Assembly: GCA_958298945.1 (NCBI GenBank)
Contig: OY282605.1
Span: forward strand, 124,864,267-124,928,266
Length of the DNA: 64,000 bases
Direction of reading: 5' to 3'
Source: Atherix ibis
Lineage: Eukaryota; Arthropoda; Insecta; Diptera; Athericidae
Shown: piece after piece, positions 37,001 to 50,884 of the stretch
How positions within the stretch are numbered: position 1 is the stretch's first letter
Layout of the letters: each line of letters starts with the position of its first letter
Translations under genes and position numbers: made by a program
The notes under the pieces: generated by a model
The model's input: only the letters and a program-made list of their open reading frames with translations
The model's database searches: none
Told to the model about the DNA's origin: nothing

Positions 37001-37542
37001 ATTTTTTCGGGGCGTGGGGCATCATGAGTTCTTGCCACAGGGTAGACGGGTCAATAAGGAATATTGCCTGCAAGTTATGAGCAAGTTGCGCGAACCAATC
37101 CGCCAGAAACGTCCAACTTTTTGAAAAAACACAAAATTCGCGATACTCGGTTTGTTAAAAAAGTATCGCGAATTTTGAATTTCTGCGGGTTACATATATT
37201 CGATTTTCGATTTTTTCGGGGCGTGGTGCATCATCAGTTCTTGCCACATGGTAGAACGGTCAATAAGGAATATTACCTGCAAGTTATGAGCAAGTTACGC
37301 AAAGCAATCCGCCAGAAACGTCCAACTTTTTGAAAAAACACAAAATTCGCGATACTCGGTCTGTTAAAAAAGTATCGCGAATTTTGAATTTCTGCGGGTT
37401 ACATATATTCGATTTTCGAATTTTTCGGGGCGTGGTGCATCATCAGTTCTTGCCACATGGTAGAACGGTCAATAAGGAATATTACCTGCAAGTTATGAGC
37501 AAGTTACGCAAAGCAATCCGCCAGAAACGTCCAACTTTTTGA
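34009..37542 (+). repeat. Higher-order repeat A, copy 5, with a 193-bp extra monomer
   Basis: Same order as the other A copies, but 3534 bp long. The extra 193 bp (about 35478-35670) is a duplicated monomer that lost 16 bases: at 35537-35545 the sequence goes from GGGTTACAT straight to TTTTTTCAAGG. Confidence 0.85.
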
Positions 37543-38671
37543 AAAAACACAAAATTCGCGATACTCGGTCTGTTAAAAAAGTATCGCGAATTTTGAATTT
37601 CTGCGGGTTACATATATTCGATTTTCGAATTTTTCGGGGCGGAGTGCATCATGAGTTCTTGCCACATGGTAGAACGGTCAATAAGGAATATTACCTGCAA
37701 GTTATGAGCAAGTTGCGCAAGGCAATCCGCCAGAAACATCCAACTTTTTGAAAAAACACAAAATTCGCGATACTCGGTCTGTTCAAAAAGTATCGCGAAT
37801 TTTGAATTTCTGCGGGTTACATATATTCGATTTTCGATTTTTTCGGGGCGTGGGGCATCATGAGTTCTTGCCACAGGGTAGACGGGTCAATAAGGAATAT
37901 TGCCTGCAAGTTATGAGCAAGTTGCGCGAACCAATCCGCCAGAAACGTCCAACTTTTTGAAAAAACACAAAATTCGCGATACTCGGTTTGTTAAAAAAGT
38001 ATCGCGAATTTTGAATTTCTGCGGGTTACATATATTCGATTTTCGATTTTTTCGGGGCGTGGTGCATCATCAGTTCTTGCCACATGGTAGAACGGTCAAT
38101 AAGGAATATTACCTGCAAGTTATGAGCAAGTTACGCAAAGCAATCCGCCAGAAACGTCCAACTTTTTGAAAAAACACAAAATTCGCGATACTCGGTCTGT
38201 TAAAAAAGTATCGCGAATTTTGAATTTCTGCGGGTTACATATATTCGATTTTCGAATTTTTCGGGGCGTGGTGCATCATCAGTTCTTGCCACATGGTAGA
38301 ACGGTCAATAAGGAATATTACCTGCAAGTTATGAGCAAGTTACGCAAAGCAATCCGCCAGAAACGTCCAACTTTTTGAAAAAACACAAAATTCGCGATAC
38401 TCGGTCTGTTAAAAAAGTATCGCGAATTTTGAATTTCTGCGGGTTACATATATTCGATTTTCGAATTTTTCGGGGCGGAGTGCATCATGAGTTCTTGCCA
38501 CATGGTAGAACGGTCAATAAGGAATATTACCTGCAAGTTATGAGCAAGTTGCGCAAGGCAATCCGCCAGAAACATCCAACTTTTTGAAAAAACACAAAAT
38601 TCGCGATACTCGGTCTGTTCAAAAAGTATCGCGAATTTTGAATTTCTGCGGGTTACATATATTCGATTTTC
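37000..38671 (+). repeat. Tandem duplication of an 836-bp four-monomer block
   Basis: About 37000-37835 is repeated at 37836-38671. Matching landmarks at an 836-bp offset include the ATATTGCCTGCAAG monomer (37064 and 37900), the following CATCATCAG monomer and the GGGGCGGAGTGC monomer. Confidence 0.8.
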
Positions 38672-41149
38672 GATTTTTTTGGGGCGTGGTGCATCATAAG
38701 TTCTTGCCACAGGGTAGACGGGTCAATAAGGAATATTATCTGCAAGTTATGAGCAAGTTGCGCGAAGCAATCCGCCAGAAACGTCCAACTTTTTGAAAAA
38801 ACACAAAATTCGCGATACTCGGTCTGTTCAAAAAGTATCGCGAATTTTAAATTTCTGCGTGTAACATATATTCGATTTTCGATTTTTTCGGGGCGTGGTG
38901 CATCATTAGTTCTTGCCACAGGGTAGACGGGTCAATAAGGAATATTATCTGCAAGTTATGAGCAAGTTGCGCGAAGCAATCCGCCAGAAACGTCCAACTT
39001 TTTGAAAAAACACAAAATTCGCAATACTCGGTCTGTTTAAAAAGTATCGCGAATTTTAAATTTCTGCGGGTTACATATATTCGATTTTCGATTTTTTCGG
39101 GGCGTGGTGCATCATGAGTTCTTGCCACAGGGTAGACGGGTCAATAAGGAATATTATGAGCAAGTTGCGCGAAGCAATTCGCCAGAAACGTCCAACTTTT
39201 TGAAAAAACTCAAAATTCGCGATACTCGGTCTGTTTAAAAAGTATCGCGAATTTTAAATTTCTGCGGGTTACATATATTCGATTTTCGATTTTTTCGGGG
39301 CGTGGTGCATCATGAGTTCTTTCCACAGGATAGACGGGTCAATAAGGAATATTACCTGCAAGTTATTAGCAAGTTGCGCGAAGCAATCCGCCAGAAACGT
39401 CCAACTTTTTGAAAAAACACAAAATTCGCGATACTCGGTCTGTTCAAAAAGTATCGCGAATTTTGAATTTCTGCGGGTTACATATATTCGATTTTCGTTT
39501 TTTCGGGCGTGGTGCATCATGAGTTCTTGCCACAGGGTAGAACGGTCAATAAGGAATATTACCTGCAAGTTATGAGCAAGTTGCGCGAAGCAATCCGCCA
39601 GAAACGTCCAACTTTTTGAAAAAACACAAAATTCGCAATACTCGGTCTGTTTAAAAAGTATCGCGAATTTTAAATTTCTGCGGGTTACATATATTCGATT
39701 TTCGATTTTTTCGGGGCGTGGTGCATCATGAGTTCTTGCCACAGGGTAGACGGGTCAATAAGGAATATTACCTGCAAGTTATGAGCAAGTTGCGCGAAGC
39801 AATCCGCCAGAAACGTCCAACTTTTTGAAAAAACACAAAATTCGCGATACTCGGTCTGTTCAAAAAGTATCGCGAATTTTAAATTTCTGCGTGTAACATA
39901 TATTCGATTTTCGATTTTTTCGGGGCGTGGTGCATCATTAGTTCTTGCCACAGGGTAGACGGGTCAATAAGGAATATTATCTGCAAGTTATGAGCAAGTT
40001 GCGCGAAGCAATCCGCCAGAAACGTCCAACTTTTTGAAAAAACACAAAATTCGCGATACTCGGTCTGTTCAAAAAGTATCACGAATTTTAAATTTCTGCG
40101 GGTTACATATATTCGATTTTCGATTTTTTCGGGGCGTGGTGCATCATGAGTTCTTGCCACATGGTAGAACGGTCAATAAGGAATATTGCCTGCAAGTTAT
40201 GAGCAAGTTGCGCGAACCAATCCGCCAGAAACGTCCAACTTTTTGAAAAAACACAAAATTCGCGATACTCGGTTTGTTAAAAAAGTATCGCGAATTTTGA
40301 ATTTCTGCGGGTTACATATATTCGATTTTCGATTTTTTCGGGGCGTGGTGCATCATGAGTTCTTTCCACAGGGTAGACGGGTCAATAAGGAATATTACCT
40401 GCAAGTTATTAGCAAGTTGCGCGAAGCAATCCGCCAGAAACGTCCAACTTTTTGAAAAAACACAAAATTCGCGATACTCGGTCTGTTCAAAAAGTATCGC
40501 GAATTTTGAATTTCTGCGGGTTACATATATTCGATTTTCGTTTTTTCGGGCGTGGTGCATCATGAGTTCTTGCCACATGGTAGAACGGTCAATAAGGAAT
40601 ATTACCTGCAAGTTATTAGCAAGTTGCGCGAAGCAATCCGCCAGAAACGTCCAACTTTTTGAAAAAACACAAAATTCGCGATACTCGGTTTGTTAAAAAA
40701 GTATCGCGAATTTTGAATTTCTGCGGGTTACATATATTCGATTTTCGATTTTTTCGGGGCGTGGGGCATCATGAGTTCTTGCCACAGGGTAGACGGGTCA
40801 ATAAGGAATATTGCCTGCAAGTTATGAGCAAGTTGCGCGAACCAATCCGCCAGAAACGTCCAACTTTTTGAAAAAACACAAAATTCGCGATACTCGGTTT
40901 GTTAAAAAAGTATCGCGAATTTTGAATTTCTGCGGGTTACATATATTCTATTTTCGATTTTTTCGGGGCGTGGTGCATCATCAGTTCTTGCCACATGGTA
41001 GAACGGTCAATAAGGAATATTACCTGCAAGTTATGAGCAAGTTACGCAAAGCAATCCGCCAGAAACGTCCAACTTTTTGAAAAAACACAAAATTCGCGAT
41101 ACTCGGTCTGTTAAAAAAGTATCGCGAATTTTGAATTTCTGCGGGTTAC

Positions 41150-44100
41150 ATATATTCGATTTTCGATTTTTTCGGGGCGTGGTGCATCATGAGTTCTTTC
41201 CACAGGGTAGACGGGTCAATAAGGAATATTACCTGCAAGTTATGAGCAAGTTGCGCGAAGCAATCCGCCAGAAACGTCCAACTTTTTGAAAAAACACAAA
41301 ATTCGCGATACTCGGTCTGTTCAAAAAGTATCACGAATTTTAAATTTCTGCGGATTACATATATTCGATTTTCGATTTTTTCGGGGCGTGGTGCATCATG
41401 AGTTCTTGCCACATGGTAGAACGGTCAATAAGGAATATTACCTGCAAGTTATGAGCAAGTTGCGCGAAGCAATTCGCCAGAAACGTCCAACTTTTTGAAA
41501 AAACTCAAAATTCGCGATACTCGGTCTGTTTAAAAAGTATCGCGAATTTTAAATTTCTGCGGGTTACATATATTCGATTTTCGATTTTTTCGGGGCGTGG
41601 TGCATCATGAGTTCTTTCCACAGGGTAGACGGGTCAATAAGGAATATTACCTGCAAGTTATTAGCAAGTTGCGCGAAGCAATCCGCCAGAAACGTCCAAC
41701 TTTTTGAAAAAACACAAAATTCGCGATACTCGGTCTGTTCAAAAAGTATCGCGAATTTTGAATTTCTGCGCGTTACATATATTCGATTTTCGTTTTTTCG
41801 GGCGTGGTGCATCATGAGTTCTTGCCACATGGTAGAACGGTCAATAAGGAATATTACCTGCAAGTTATGAGCAAGTTGCGCGAAACAATCCGCCAGAAAC
41901 GTCCAACTTTTTGAAAAAACACAAAATTCGCGATACTCGGTTTGTTAAAAAAGTATCGCGAATTTTGAATTTCTGCGGGTTACATATATTCGATTTTCGA
42001 TTTTTTCGGGGCGTGGTGCATCATGACTTCTTTCCACAGGGTAGACGGGTCAATAAGGAATATTACCTGCAAGTTATGAGCAAGTTGCGCGAAGCAATCC
42101 GCCAGAAACGTCCAACTTTTTGAAAAAAACACAAAATTCGCGATACTCGGTCTGTTCAAAAAGTATCACGAATTTTAAATTTCTGCGGGTTACATATATT
42201 CGATTTTCGATTTTTTCGGGGCGTGGTGCATCATGAGTTCTTGCCACATGGTAGAACGGTCAATAAGGAATATTACCTGCAAGTTATGAGCAAGTTGCGC
42301 GAAGCAATCCGCCAGAAACGTCCAACTTTTTGAAAAAACACAAAATTCGCGATACTCGGTCTGTTCAAAAAGTATCGCGAATTTTGAATTTCTGCGGGTT
42401 ACATATATTCGATTTTCGTTTTTTCGGGCGTGGTGCATCATGAGTTCTTGCCACATGGTAGAACGGTCAATAAGGAATATTACCTGCAAGTTATGAGCAA
42501 GTTGCGCGAAACAATCCGCCAGAAACGTCCAACTTTTTGAAAAAACACAAAATTCGCGATATTCGGTTTGTTAAAAAAGTATCGCGAATTTTGAATTTCT
42601 GCGGGTTACATATATTCGATTTTCGATTTTTTCGGGGCGTGGGGCATCATGAGTTCTTGCCACAGGGTAGACGGGTCAATAAGGAATATTGCCTGCAAGT
42701 TATGAGCAAGTTGCGCGAACCAATCCGCCAGAAACGTCCAACTTTTTGAAAAAACACAAAATTCGCGATACTCGGTTTGTTAAAAAAGTATCGCGAATTT
42801 TGAATTTCTGCGGGTTACATATATTCGATTTTCGATTTTTTCGGGGCGTGGTGCATCATCAGTTCTTGCCACATGGTAGAACGGTCAATAAGGAATATTA
42901 CCTGCAAGTTATGAGCAAGTTACGCAAAGCAATCCGCCAGAAACGTCCAACTTTTTGAAAAAACACAAAATTCGCGATACTCGGTCTGTTAAAAAAGTAT
43001 CGCGAATTTTGAATTTCTGCGGGTTACATATATTCGATTTTCGAATTTTTCGGGGCGGAGTGCATCATGAGTTCTTGCCACATGGTAGAACGGTCAATAA
43101 GGAATATTACCTGCAAGTTATGAGCAAGTTGCGCAAGGCAATCCGCCAGAAACATCCAACTTTTTGAAAAAACACAAAATTCGCGATACTCGGTCTGTTC
43201 AAAAAGTATCGCGAATTTTGAATTTCTGCGGGTTACATATATTCGATTTTCGATTTTTTTGGGGCGTGGTGCATCATAAGTTCTTGCCACAGGGTAGACG
43301 GGTCAATAAGGAATATTACCTGCAAGTTATTAGCAAGTTGCGCGAAGCAATCCGCCAGAAACGTCCAACTTTTTGAAAAAACACAAAATTCGCGATACTC
43401 GGTCTGTTCAAAAAGTATCGCGAATTTTGAATTTCTGCGGGTTACATATATTCGATTTTCGATTTTTTCGGGGCGTGGTGCATCATCAGTTCTTGCCACA
43501 TGGTAGAACGGTCAATAAGGAATATTACCTGCAAGTTATGAGCAAGTTACGCAAAGCAATCCGCCAGAAACGTCCAACTTTTTGAAAAAACACAAAATTC
43601 GCGATACTCGCTCTGTTAAAAAAGTATCGCGAATTTTGAATTTCTGCGGGTTACATATATTCGATTTTCGAATTTTTCGGGGCGGAGTGCATCATGAGTT
43701 CTTGCCACATGGTAGAACGGTCAATAAGGAATATTACCTGCAAGTTATGAGCAAGTTGCGCAAGGCAATCCGCCAGAAACGTCCAACTTTTTGAAAAAAC
43801 ACAAAATTCGCGATACTCGGTCTGTTCAAAAAGTATCGCGAATTTTAAATTTCTGCGTGTAACATATATTCGATTTTCGATTTTTTCGGGGCGTGGTGCA
43901 TCATGAGTTCTTGCCACAGGGTAGACGTGTCAATAAGGAATATTACCTGCAAGTTATGAGCAAGTTGCGCGAAGCAATCCGCCAGAAACGTCCAACTTTT
44001 TGAAAAAACACAAAATTCGCGATACTCGGTCTGTTCAAAAAGTATCGCGAATTTTAAATTTCTGCGGGTTACATATATTCGATTTTCGATTTTTTCAAGG

Positions 44101-47100
44101 CGTGGTGCATCATGAGTTCTTGCCACAGGGTAGACGGGTCAATAAGGAATATTACCTGCAAGTTATTAGCAAGTTGCGCGAAGCAATCCGCCAGAAACGT
44201 CCAACTTTTTGAAAAAACACAAAATTCGCGATACTCGGTCTGTTCAAAAAGTATCGCCAATTTTGAATTTCTGCGTGTAACATATATTCGATTTTCGATT
44301 TTTTCCGGGCGTGGTGCATCATGAGTTCTTGCCACAGGGTAGAACGGTCAATAAGGAATATGACCTGCAAGCTATGAGCAAGTTGCGCGAAGCAATCCGC
44401 CATAAACGTCCAACTTTTTGAAAAAACACAAAATTCGCGATACTCGGTCTGTTCAAAAAGTATCGCCAATTTTGAATTTCTGCGTGTAACATATATTCGA
44501 TTTTCGATTTTTTCGGGGCGTGGTGCATCATGAGTTCTTGCCACAGGGTAGAACGGTCAATAAGGAATATTACCTGCAAGTTATGAGCAAGTTGCGCGAA
44601 GCAATCCGCCAGAAACGTCCAACTTTTTGAAAAAACACAAAATTCGCGATACTCGGTCTGTTCAAAAAGTATCGCGAATGTTGAATTTCTGCGGGTTACA
44701 TATATTCGATTTTCGATTTTTTCAAGGCGTGGTGCATCATGAGTTCTTGCCACAGGGTAGACGGGTCAATAAGGAATATTACCTGCAAGTTATGAGCAAG
44801 TTGCGCGAAGCAATCCGCCAGAAACGTCCAACTTTTTGAAAAAACACAAAATTCGCGATACTCGGTCTGTTCAAAAAGTATCGCCAATTTTGAATTTCTG
44901 CGTGTAACATATATTCGATTTTCGATTTTTTCGGGGCGTGGTGCATCATGAGTTTTTGGGTAGAACGGTCAATAAGGAATATGACCTGCAAGCTATGAGC
45001 AAGTTGCGCGAAGCAATCCGCCAGAAACGTCCAACTTTTTGAAAAAACTCAAAATTCGCGATACTCGGTCTGTTTAAAAAGTATCGCGAATTTTAAATTT
45101 CTGCGGGTTACATATATTCGATTTTCGATTTTTTCGGGGCGTGGTGCATCATGAGTTCTTTCCACAGGGTAGACGGGTCAATAAGGAATATTACCTGCAA
45201 GTTATTAGCAAGTTGCGCGAAGCAATCCGCCAGAAACGTCCAACTTTTTGAAAAAAACACAAAATTCGCGATACTCGGTCTGTTCAAAAAGTATCGCGAA
45301 TTTTGAATTTCTGCGGGTTACATATATTCGATTTTCGTTTTTTCGGGCGTGGTGCATCATGAGTTCTTGCCACATGGTAGAACGGTCAATAAGGAATATT
45401 ACCTGCAAGTTATGAGCAAGTTGCGCGAAACAATCCGCCAGAAACGTCCAACTTTTTGAAAAAACACAAAATTCGCGATACTCGGTTTGTTAAAAAAGTA
45501 TCGCGAATTTTGAATTTCTGCGGGTTACATATATTCGATTTTCGATTTTTTCGGGGCGTGGGGCATCATGAGTTCTTGCCACAGGGTAGACAGGTCAATA
45601 AGGAATATTGCCTGCAAGCTATGAGCAAGTTGCGCGAACCAATCCGCCAGAAACGTCCAACTTTTTGAAAAAACACAAAATTCGCGATACTCGGTTTGTT
45701 AAAAAAGTATCGCGAATTTTGAATTTCTGCGGGTTACATATATTCGATTTTCGATTTTTTCGGGGCGTGGTGCATCATCAGTTCTTGCCACATGGTAGAA
45801 CGGTCAATAAGGAATATTACCTGCAAGTTATGAGCAAGTTACGCAAAGCAATCCGCCAGAAACGTCCAACTTTTTGAAAAAACACAAAATTCGCGATACT
45901 CGGTCTGTTCAAAAAGTATCGCGAATTTTGAATTTCTGCGGGTTACATATATTCGATTTTCGATTTTTTTGGGGCGTGGTGCATCATAAGTTCTTGCCAC
46001 AGGGTAGACGGGTCAATAAGGAATATTATCTGCAAGTTATGAGCAAGTTGCGCGAAGCAATCCGCCAGAAACGTCCAACTTTTTGAAAAAACTCAAAATT
46101 CGCGATACTCGGTCTGTTTAAAACGTATCGCGAATTTTGAATTTCTGCGGGTTACATATATTCGATTTTCATTTTTTCGGGCGTGGTGCATCATGAGTTC
46201 TTGCCACAGGGTAGAACGGTCAATAAGGAATATTACCTGCAAGTTATGAGCAAGTTGCGCGAAGCAATCCGCCAGAAACGTCCAACTTTTTGAAAAAACA
46301 CAAAATTCGCAATACTGGGTCTGTTTAAAAAGTATCGCGAATTTTAAATTTCTGCGGGTTACATATATTCGATTTTCGATTTTTTCGGGGAGTGGTGCAT
46401 CATGAGTTCTTGCCACAGGGTAGACGGGTCAATAAGGAATATTACCTGCAAGTTATGAGCAAGTTGCGCGAAGCAATCCGCCAGAAACGTCCAACTTTTT
46501 GAAAAAACACAAAATTCGCGATACTCGGTCTGTTCAAAAAGTATCACGAATTTTAAATTTCTGCGGGTTACATATATTCGATTTTCGATTTTTTCGGGGC
46601 GTGGTGCATCATGAGTTCTTGCCACATGGTAGAACGGTCAATAAGGAATATTACCTGCAAGTTATGAGCAAGTTGCGCGAAGCAATTCGCCAGAAACGTC
46701 CAACTTTTTGAAAAAACTCAAAATTCGCGATACTCGGTCTGTTTAAAAAGTATCGCGAATTTTAAATTTCTGCGGGTTACATATATTCGATTTTCGATTT
46801 TTTCGGGGCGTGGTGCATCATGAGTTCTTTCCACAGGGTAGACGGGTCAATAAGGAATATTACCTGCAAGTTATTAGCAAGTTGCGCGAAGCAATCCGCC
46901 AGAAACGTCCAACTTTTTGAAAAAACACAAAATTCGCGATACTCGGTCTGTTCAAAAAGTATCGCGAATTTTGAATTTCTGCGGGTTACATATATTCGAT
47001 TTTCGTTTTTTCGGGCGTGGTGCATCATGAGTTCTTGCCACATGGTAGAACGGTCAATAAGGAATATTACCTGCAAGTTATGAGCAAGTTGCGCGAAACA

Positions 47101-50100
47101 ATCCGCCAGAAACGTCCAACTTTTTGAAAAAACACAAAATTCGCGATACTCGGTTTGTTAAAAAAGTATCGCGAATTTTGAATTTCTGCGGGTTACATAT
47201 ATTCGATTTTCGATTTTTTCGGGGCGTGGTGCATCATGAGTTCTTGCCACAGGGTAGACGGGTCAATAAGGAATATTACCTGCAAGTTATGAGCAAGTTG
47301 CGCGAAGCAATCCGCCAGAAACGTCCAACTTTTTGAAAAAAACACAAAATTCGCGATACTCGGTCTGTTCAAAAAGTATCACGAATTTTAAATTTCTGCG
47401 GGTTACATATATTCGATTTTCGATTTTTTCGGGGCGTGGTGCATCATGAGTTCTTGCCACATGGTAGAACGGTCAATAAGAAATATTACCTGCAAGTTAT
47501 GAGCAAGTTGCGCGAAGCAATTCGCCAGAAACGTCCAACTTTTTGAAAAAACTCAAAATTCGCGATACTCGGTCTGTTTAAAAAGTATCGCGAATTTTAA
47601 ATTTCTGCGGGTTACATATATTCGATTTTCGATTTTTTCGGGGCGTGGTGCATCATGAGTTCTTTCCACAGGGTAGACGGGTCAATAAGGAATATTACCT
47701 GCAAGTTATTAGCAAGTTGCGCGAAGCAATCCGCCAGAAACGTCCAACTTTTTGAAAAAACACAAAATTCGCGATACTCGGTCTGTTCAAAAAGTATCGC
47801 GAATTTTGAATTTCTGCGGGTTACATATATTCGATTTTCGTTTTTTCGGGCGTGGTGCATCATGAGTTCTTGCCACATGGTAGAACGGTCAATAAGGAAT
47901 ATTACCTGCAAGTTATGAGCAAGTTGCGCGAAACAATCCGCCAGAAACGTCCAACTTTTTGAAAAAACACAAAATTCGCGATACTCGGTTTGTTAAAAAA
48001 GTATCGCGAATTTTGAATTTCTGCGGGTTACATATATTCGATTTTCGATTTTTTCGGGGCGTGGGGCATCATGAGTTCTTGCCACAGGGTAGACGGGTCA
48101 ATAAGGAATATTGCCTGCAAGTTATGAGCAAGTTGCGCGAACCAATCCGCCAGAAACGTCCAACTTTTTGAAAAAACACAAAATTCGCGATACTCGGTTT
48201 GTTAAAAAAGTATCGCGAATTTTGAATTTCTGCGGGTTACATATATTCGATTTTCGATTTTTTCGGGGCGTGGTGCATCATCAGTTCTTGCCACATGGTA
48301 GAACGGTCAATAAGGAATATTACCTGCAAGTTATGAGCAAGTTACGCAAAGCAATCCGCCAGAAACGTCCAACTTTTTGAAAAAACACAAAATTCGCGAT
48401 ACTCGGTCTGTTAAAAAAGTATCGCGAATTTTGAATTTCTGCGGGTTACATATATTCGATTTTCGAATTTTTCGGGGCGGAGTGCATCATGAGTTCTTGC
48501 CACATGGTAGAACGGTCAATAAGGAATATTACCTGCAAGTTATGAGCAAGTTGCGCAAGGCAATCCGCCAGAAACATCCAACTTTTTGAAAAAACACAAA
48601 ATTCGCGATACTCGGTCTGTTCAAAAAGTATCGCGAATTTTGAATTTCTGCGGGTTACATATATTCGATTTTCGATTTTTTTGGGGCGTGGTGCATCATA
48701 AGTTCTTGCCACAGGGTAGACGGGTCAATAAGGAATATTATCTGCAAGTTATGAGCAAGTTGCGCGAAGCAATCCGCCAGAAACGTCCAACTTTTTGAAA
48801 AAACACAAAATTCGCGATACTCGGTCTGTTCAAAAAGTATCGCGAATTTTAAATTTCTGCGTGTAACATATATTCGATTTTCGATTTTTTCGGGGCGTGG
48901 TGCATCATTAGTTCTTGCCACAGGGTAGACGGGTCAATAAGGAATATTATCTGCAAGTTATGAGCAAGTTGCGCGAAGCAATCCGCCAGAAACGTCCAAC
49001 TTTTTGAAAAAACACAAAATTCGCAATACTCGGTCTGTTCAAAAAGTATCGCCAATTTTGATTTTCTGCGTGTAACATATATTCGATTTTCGATTTTTTC
49101 GGGGCGTGGTGCATCATGAGTTCTTGCCACAGGGTAGACGTGTCAATAAGGAATATTACCTGCAAGTTATGAGCAAGTTGCGCGAAGCAATCCGCCAGAA
49201 ACGTCCAACTTTTTGAAAAAACACAAAATTCGCGATACTCGGTCTGTTCAAAAAGTATCGCGAATTTTAAATTTCTGCGGGTTACATATATTCGATTTTC
49301 GATTTTTTCAAGGCGTGGTGCATCATGAGTTCTTGCCACAGGGTAGACGGGTCAATAAGGAATATTACCTGCAAGTTATGAGCAAGTTGCGCGAAGCAAT
49401 CCGCCAGAAACGTCCAACTTTTTGAAAAAACACAAAATTCGCGATACTCGGTCTGTTCAAAAAGTATCGCCAATTTTGAATTTCTGCGTGTAACATATAT
49501 TCGATTTTCGATTTTTTCCGGGCGTGGTGCATCATGAGTTCTTGCCACAGGGTAGAACGGTCAATAAGGAATATGACCTGCAAGCTATGAGCAAGTTGCG
49601 CGAAGCAATCCGCCATAAACGTCCAACTTTTTGAAAAAACACAAAATTCGCGATACTCGGTCTGTTCAAAAAGTATCGCCAATTTTGAATTTCTGCGTGT
49701 AACATATATTCGATTTTCGATTTTTTCGGGGCGTGGTGCATCATGAGTTCTTGCCACAGGGTAGAACGGTCAATAAGGAATATTACCTGCAAGTTATGAG
49801 CAAGTTGCGCGAAGCAATCCGCCAGAAACGTCCAACTTTTTGAAAAAACACAAAATTCGCGATACTCGGTCTGTTCAAAAAGTATCGCGAATGTTGAATT
49901 TCTGCGGGTTACATATATTCGATTTTCGATTTTCTCAAGGCGTGGTGCATCATGAGTTCTTGCCACAGGGTAGACGGGTCAATAAGGAATATTACCTGCA
50001 AGTTATGAGCAAGTTGCGCGAAGCAATCCGCCAGAAACGTCCAACTTTTTGAAAAAACACAAAATTCGCGATACTCGGTCTGTTCAAAAAGTATCGCCAA

Positions 50101-50110
50101 TTTTGAATTT
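41150..50110 (+). repeat. Large duplicated block B, offset 5213 bp
   Basis: About 41150-44900 recurs at about 46360-50110. Matching landmarks include the runs starting at 41286/46499, 41911/47124, 44000/49213, 44319/49532 and 44627/49840, all at 5213 bp. In the middle the offset becomes 5422 bp (43024/48446), so one 209-bp monomer was gained or lost and later balanced. Confidence 0.8.
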
Positions 50111-50884
50111 CTGCGTGTAACATATATTCGATTTTCGATTTTTTCGGGGCGTGGTGCATCATGAGTTCTTGCCACAGGGTAGAACGGTCAATAAGGAATA
50201 TTACCTGCAAGTTATGAGCAAGTTACGCAAAGCAATCCGCCAGAAACGTCCAACTTTTTGAAAAAACATAAAATTCGCGGTACTCGGTCTGTTCAAAAAG
50301 TATCGCGAATTTTAAATTTCTGCGGGTTACATATATTCGATTTTCGATTTTTTCGGGGCGTGGTGCATCATGAGTTCTTGCCACAGGGTAGACGGGTCAA
50401 TAAGGAATATTATCTGCAAGTTATGAGCAAGTTGCGCGAAGCAATCCGCCAGAAACGTCCAACTTTTTGAAAAAACACAAAATTCGCGATACTCGGTCTG
50501 TTTAAAAAGTATCGCGAATTTTAAATTTCTGCGGGCTACATATATTCGATTTTCGATTTTTTCGGGGCGTGGTGCATCATTAGTTCTTGCCACAGGGTAG
50601 ACGGGTCAATAAGGAATATTATCTGCAAGTTATGAGCAAGTTGCGCGAAGCAATCCGCCAGAAACGTCCAACTTTTTGAAAAAACACAAAATTCGCAATA
50701 CTCGGTCTGTTCAAAAAGTATCGCCAATTTTGATTTTCTGCGTGTAACATATATTCGATTTTCGATTTTTTCGGGGCGTGGTGCATCATGAGTTCTTGCC
50801 ACAGGGTAGAACGGTCAATAAGGAATATTACCTGCAAGTTATGAGCAAGTTACGCAAAGCAATCCGCCAGAAACGTCCAACTTT

